A stretch of DNA of 54,661 nucleotides from Candidatus Nanopelagicales bacterium (GTDB taxonomy: Bacteria; Actinomycetota; Actinomycetes; S36-B12), in the NCBI GenBank assembly GCA_030726915.1, contig JANRCR010000023.1:26777-81437 (forward strand), in the 5' to 3' direction. This document shows, piece after piece, positions 53,985 to 54,661 of the stretch. Numbering within the stretch: the first letter of the stretch is position 1; each line of letters opens with the position of its first letter. Below the pieces are notes generated by a model, which was not told the origin of the DNA, did no database searches, and was given only the letters and a program-made list of their open reading frames with translations. Both the position numbers and the translations under genes were made by a program.

Positions 53985-54661
53985 GTGGGCATTCAGATTT
54001 CGCCAAGCATCCTCGCCGCTGACTTTGCGCGGCTGGGGGAGGAGATGGCGCGCGTCCCCGATGCTGACTGGATCCATGTTGACGTCATGGACTACGACTT
54101 TGTCCCCAACCTGACCATCGGGCTGCCGGTCGTGGAGAGTCTGGTCCACGCGACGTCCATCCCACTGGACTGCCATCTCATGATCCGCGACCCCGACCGC
54201 TGGGCGCCGGGCTACGCGGAAGCGGGTGCGGGGAGCGTCACCTTCCACGTCGAGGTGGCTGCTGCCCCCGTGCGTCTCGCTCGGAGTCTGCGCGCATTGG
54301 GCGCGCGGTCAGGGATCGGGATCAATCCGTCGACGCCCGTGGCACCGTACGTCGACCTCCTGCCTGAGGTCGACATGGTGCTGCTCATGACCGTGGAGCC
54401 GGGCTTTGGCGGCCAGCCCTTCCTCGAGATGGTGCTGCCCAAAATTCGCGAAGCCCGCGAGCTGGTCCGCCGCAGCGGCTGTGACATCTGGGTCCAGGTC
54501 GATGGCGGGGTGAGTGAGGCCACCATCGAACGGTGTGCGGATGCGGGTGCGGATGTCTTCGTCGCCGGGTCGGCCGTTTTTGGTGCCGATGATCCTGACC
54601 GGATGGTTCACACCCTGCGTGACATGGCCACGCGCGCCTCGGCCACGCGTGCCTCGGCCAC
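53985..54661 (+). CDS. rpe: Ribulose-phosphate 3-epimerase (3' end cut by window edge)
   Basis: Interconverts ribulose 5-phosphate and xylulose 5-phosphate in the pentose phosphate pathway. The frame is open from the GTG at 53985 to the window end, at least 225 codons. Motifs: [38 protein letters not shown] (first His and Asp metal ligands), [23 protein letters not shown] and VQVDGGVSE. The usual MDxHFVPN has Tyr-Asp where an Asn/Gly-His is common, next to the metal site. The tail ends in TRASA repeats and continues past the edge. Start supported by TACCCT 6 nt upstream. Confidence 0.94.
   Translation, partial: MGIQISPSILAADFARLGEEMARVPDADWIHVDVMDYDFVPNLTIGLPVVESLVHATSIPLDCHLMIRDPDRWAPGYAEAGAGSVTFHVEVAAAPVRLARSLRALGARSGIGINPSTPVAPYVDLLPEVDMVLLMTVEPGFGGQPFLEMVLPKIREARELVRRSGCDIWVQVDGGVSEATIERCADAGADVFVAGSAVFGADDPDRMVHTLRDMATRASATRASA
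54627..54661 (+). repeat. Tandem 15-nt coding repeat at the rpe 3' end
   Basis: GCCACGCGCGCCTCG (54627-54641) and GCCACGCGTGCCTCG (54642-54656) are tandem, followed by GCCAC up to the window edge. They encode ATRAS/TRASA units. The array may continue beyond the window. Confidence 0.7.

Noticed and set aside
1-54661. tRNA, rRNA, insertion sequences, integrases or attachment sites
   Set aside because: No cloverleaf, rRNA core or transposase motif was found, and gene order matches conserved housekeeping blocks, with no sign of a recent mobile insertion.

Overview
The window is a compact, GC-rich stretch of an actinobacterial (Actinomycetota) chromosome. Support for this comes from strongly G/C-biased third codon positions, many GTG starts, 1-8 nt gene overlaps, actinobacterium-specific families (mIHF, helicase-less PriA, PriA-type HisA, actinobacterial omega subunit), a SAM-IV-like riboswitch and many leaderless TANNNT promoters. 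From memory, gene order matches the lspA-dnaE1-his-trp-lgt-pyk and pyrR-pyrBC-carAB-pyrF-mihF-gmk-rpoZ-coaBC-metK-priA-fmt-rsmB-rpe blocks of mycobacteria and streptomycetes. I cannot place it below phylum; an uncultivated lineage with a streamlined genome is plausible. No rRNA, tRNA, insertion sequence, prophage or CRISPR array was seen, and no gene-free stretch exceeds about 200 nt.

Layout. 1-2921 (minus): molybdate operon, transcribed as HTH-Mop regulator, modA, modB, modC (modC runs off the left edge). 3123-9599 (plus): a DksA/TraR protein with a 19-unit lysine-rich tail, lspA, rluD, dnaE1 and a membrane protein. 9616-10275 (minus): LON-domain protein, divergent from hisD across 29 nt. 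10305-16481: histidine operon hisD-C-B-(53 aa membrane protein)-H-(109 aa membrane protein)-A-F-I. 16478-24353: tryptophan cluster trpE, Trp-associated membrane protein, 70 aa membrane protein, a complete response regulator/histidine kinase pair, DUF2752 protein, trpC, trpB, trpA. 24399-34595: DsbA-like thioredoxin, lgt, gltBD, pyk, ZIP transporter. 34684-45149: pyrimidine operon (PyrR-binding leader, pyrR, pyrB, pyrC, membrane protein, carA, carB, pyrK, pyrD, pyrF). 45142-54661: mIHF-guanylate kinase fusion, rpoZ, coaBC, SAM riboswitch and metK, priA, def, fmt, rsmB, and rpe running off the right edge.

How it fits together. The core is amino-acid and nucleotide biosynthesis plus housekeeping. 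No trpF is present, and HisA carries the RGWxxxGGD loop of bifunctional actinobacterial PriA, so it probably serves both histidine and tryptophan synthesis. GltBD supplies glutamate; CarAB, HisH and GltB consume glutamine. The pyrimidine operon is probably repressed translationally by its own product PyrR, and metK by S-adenosylmethionine.

Most notable: an in-frame mIHF-Gmk fusion; the DksA protein with a histone-H1-like tail; a two-component system inside the trp cluster; widespread leaderless promoters, including a back-to-back pair between the LON-domain gene and hisD that lets several starts be re-assigned; and an apparent CTG start for coaBC. All functions are inferred from sequence motifs read by eye.
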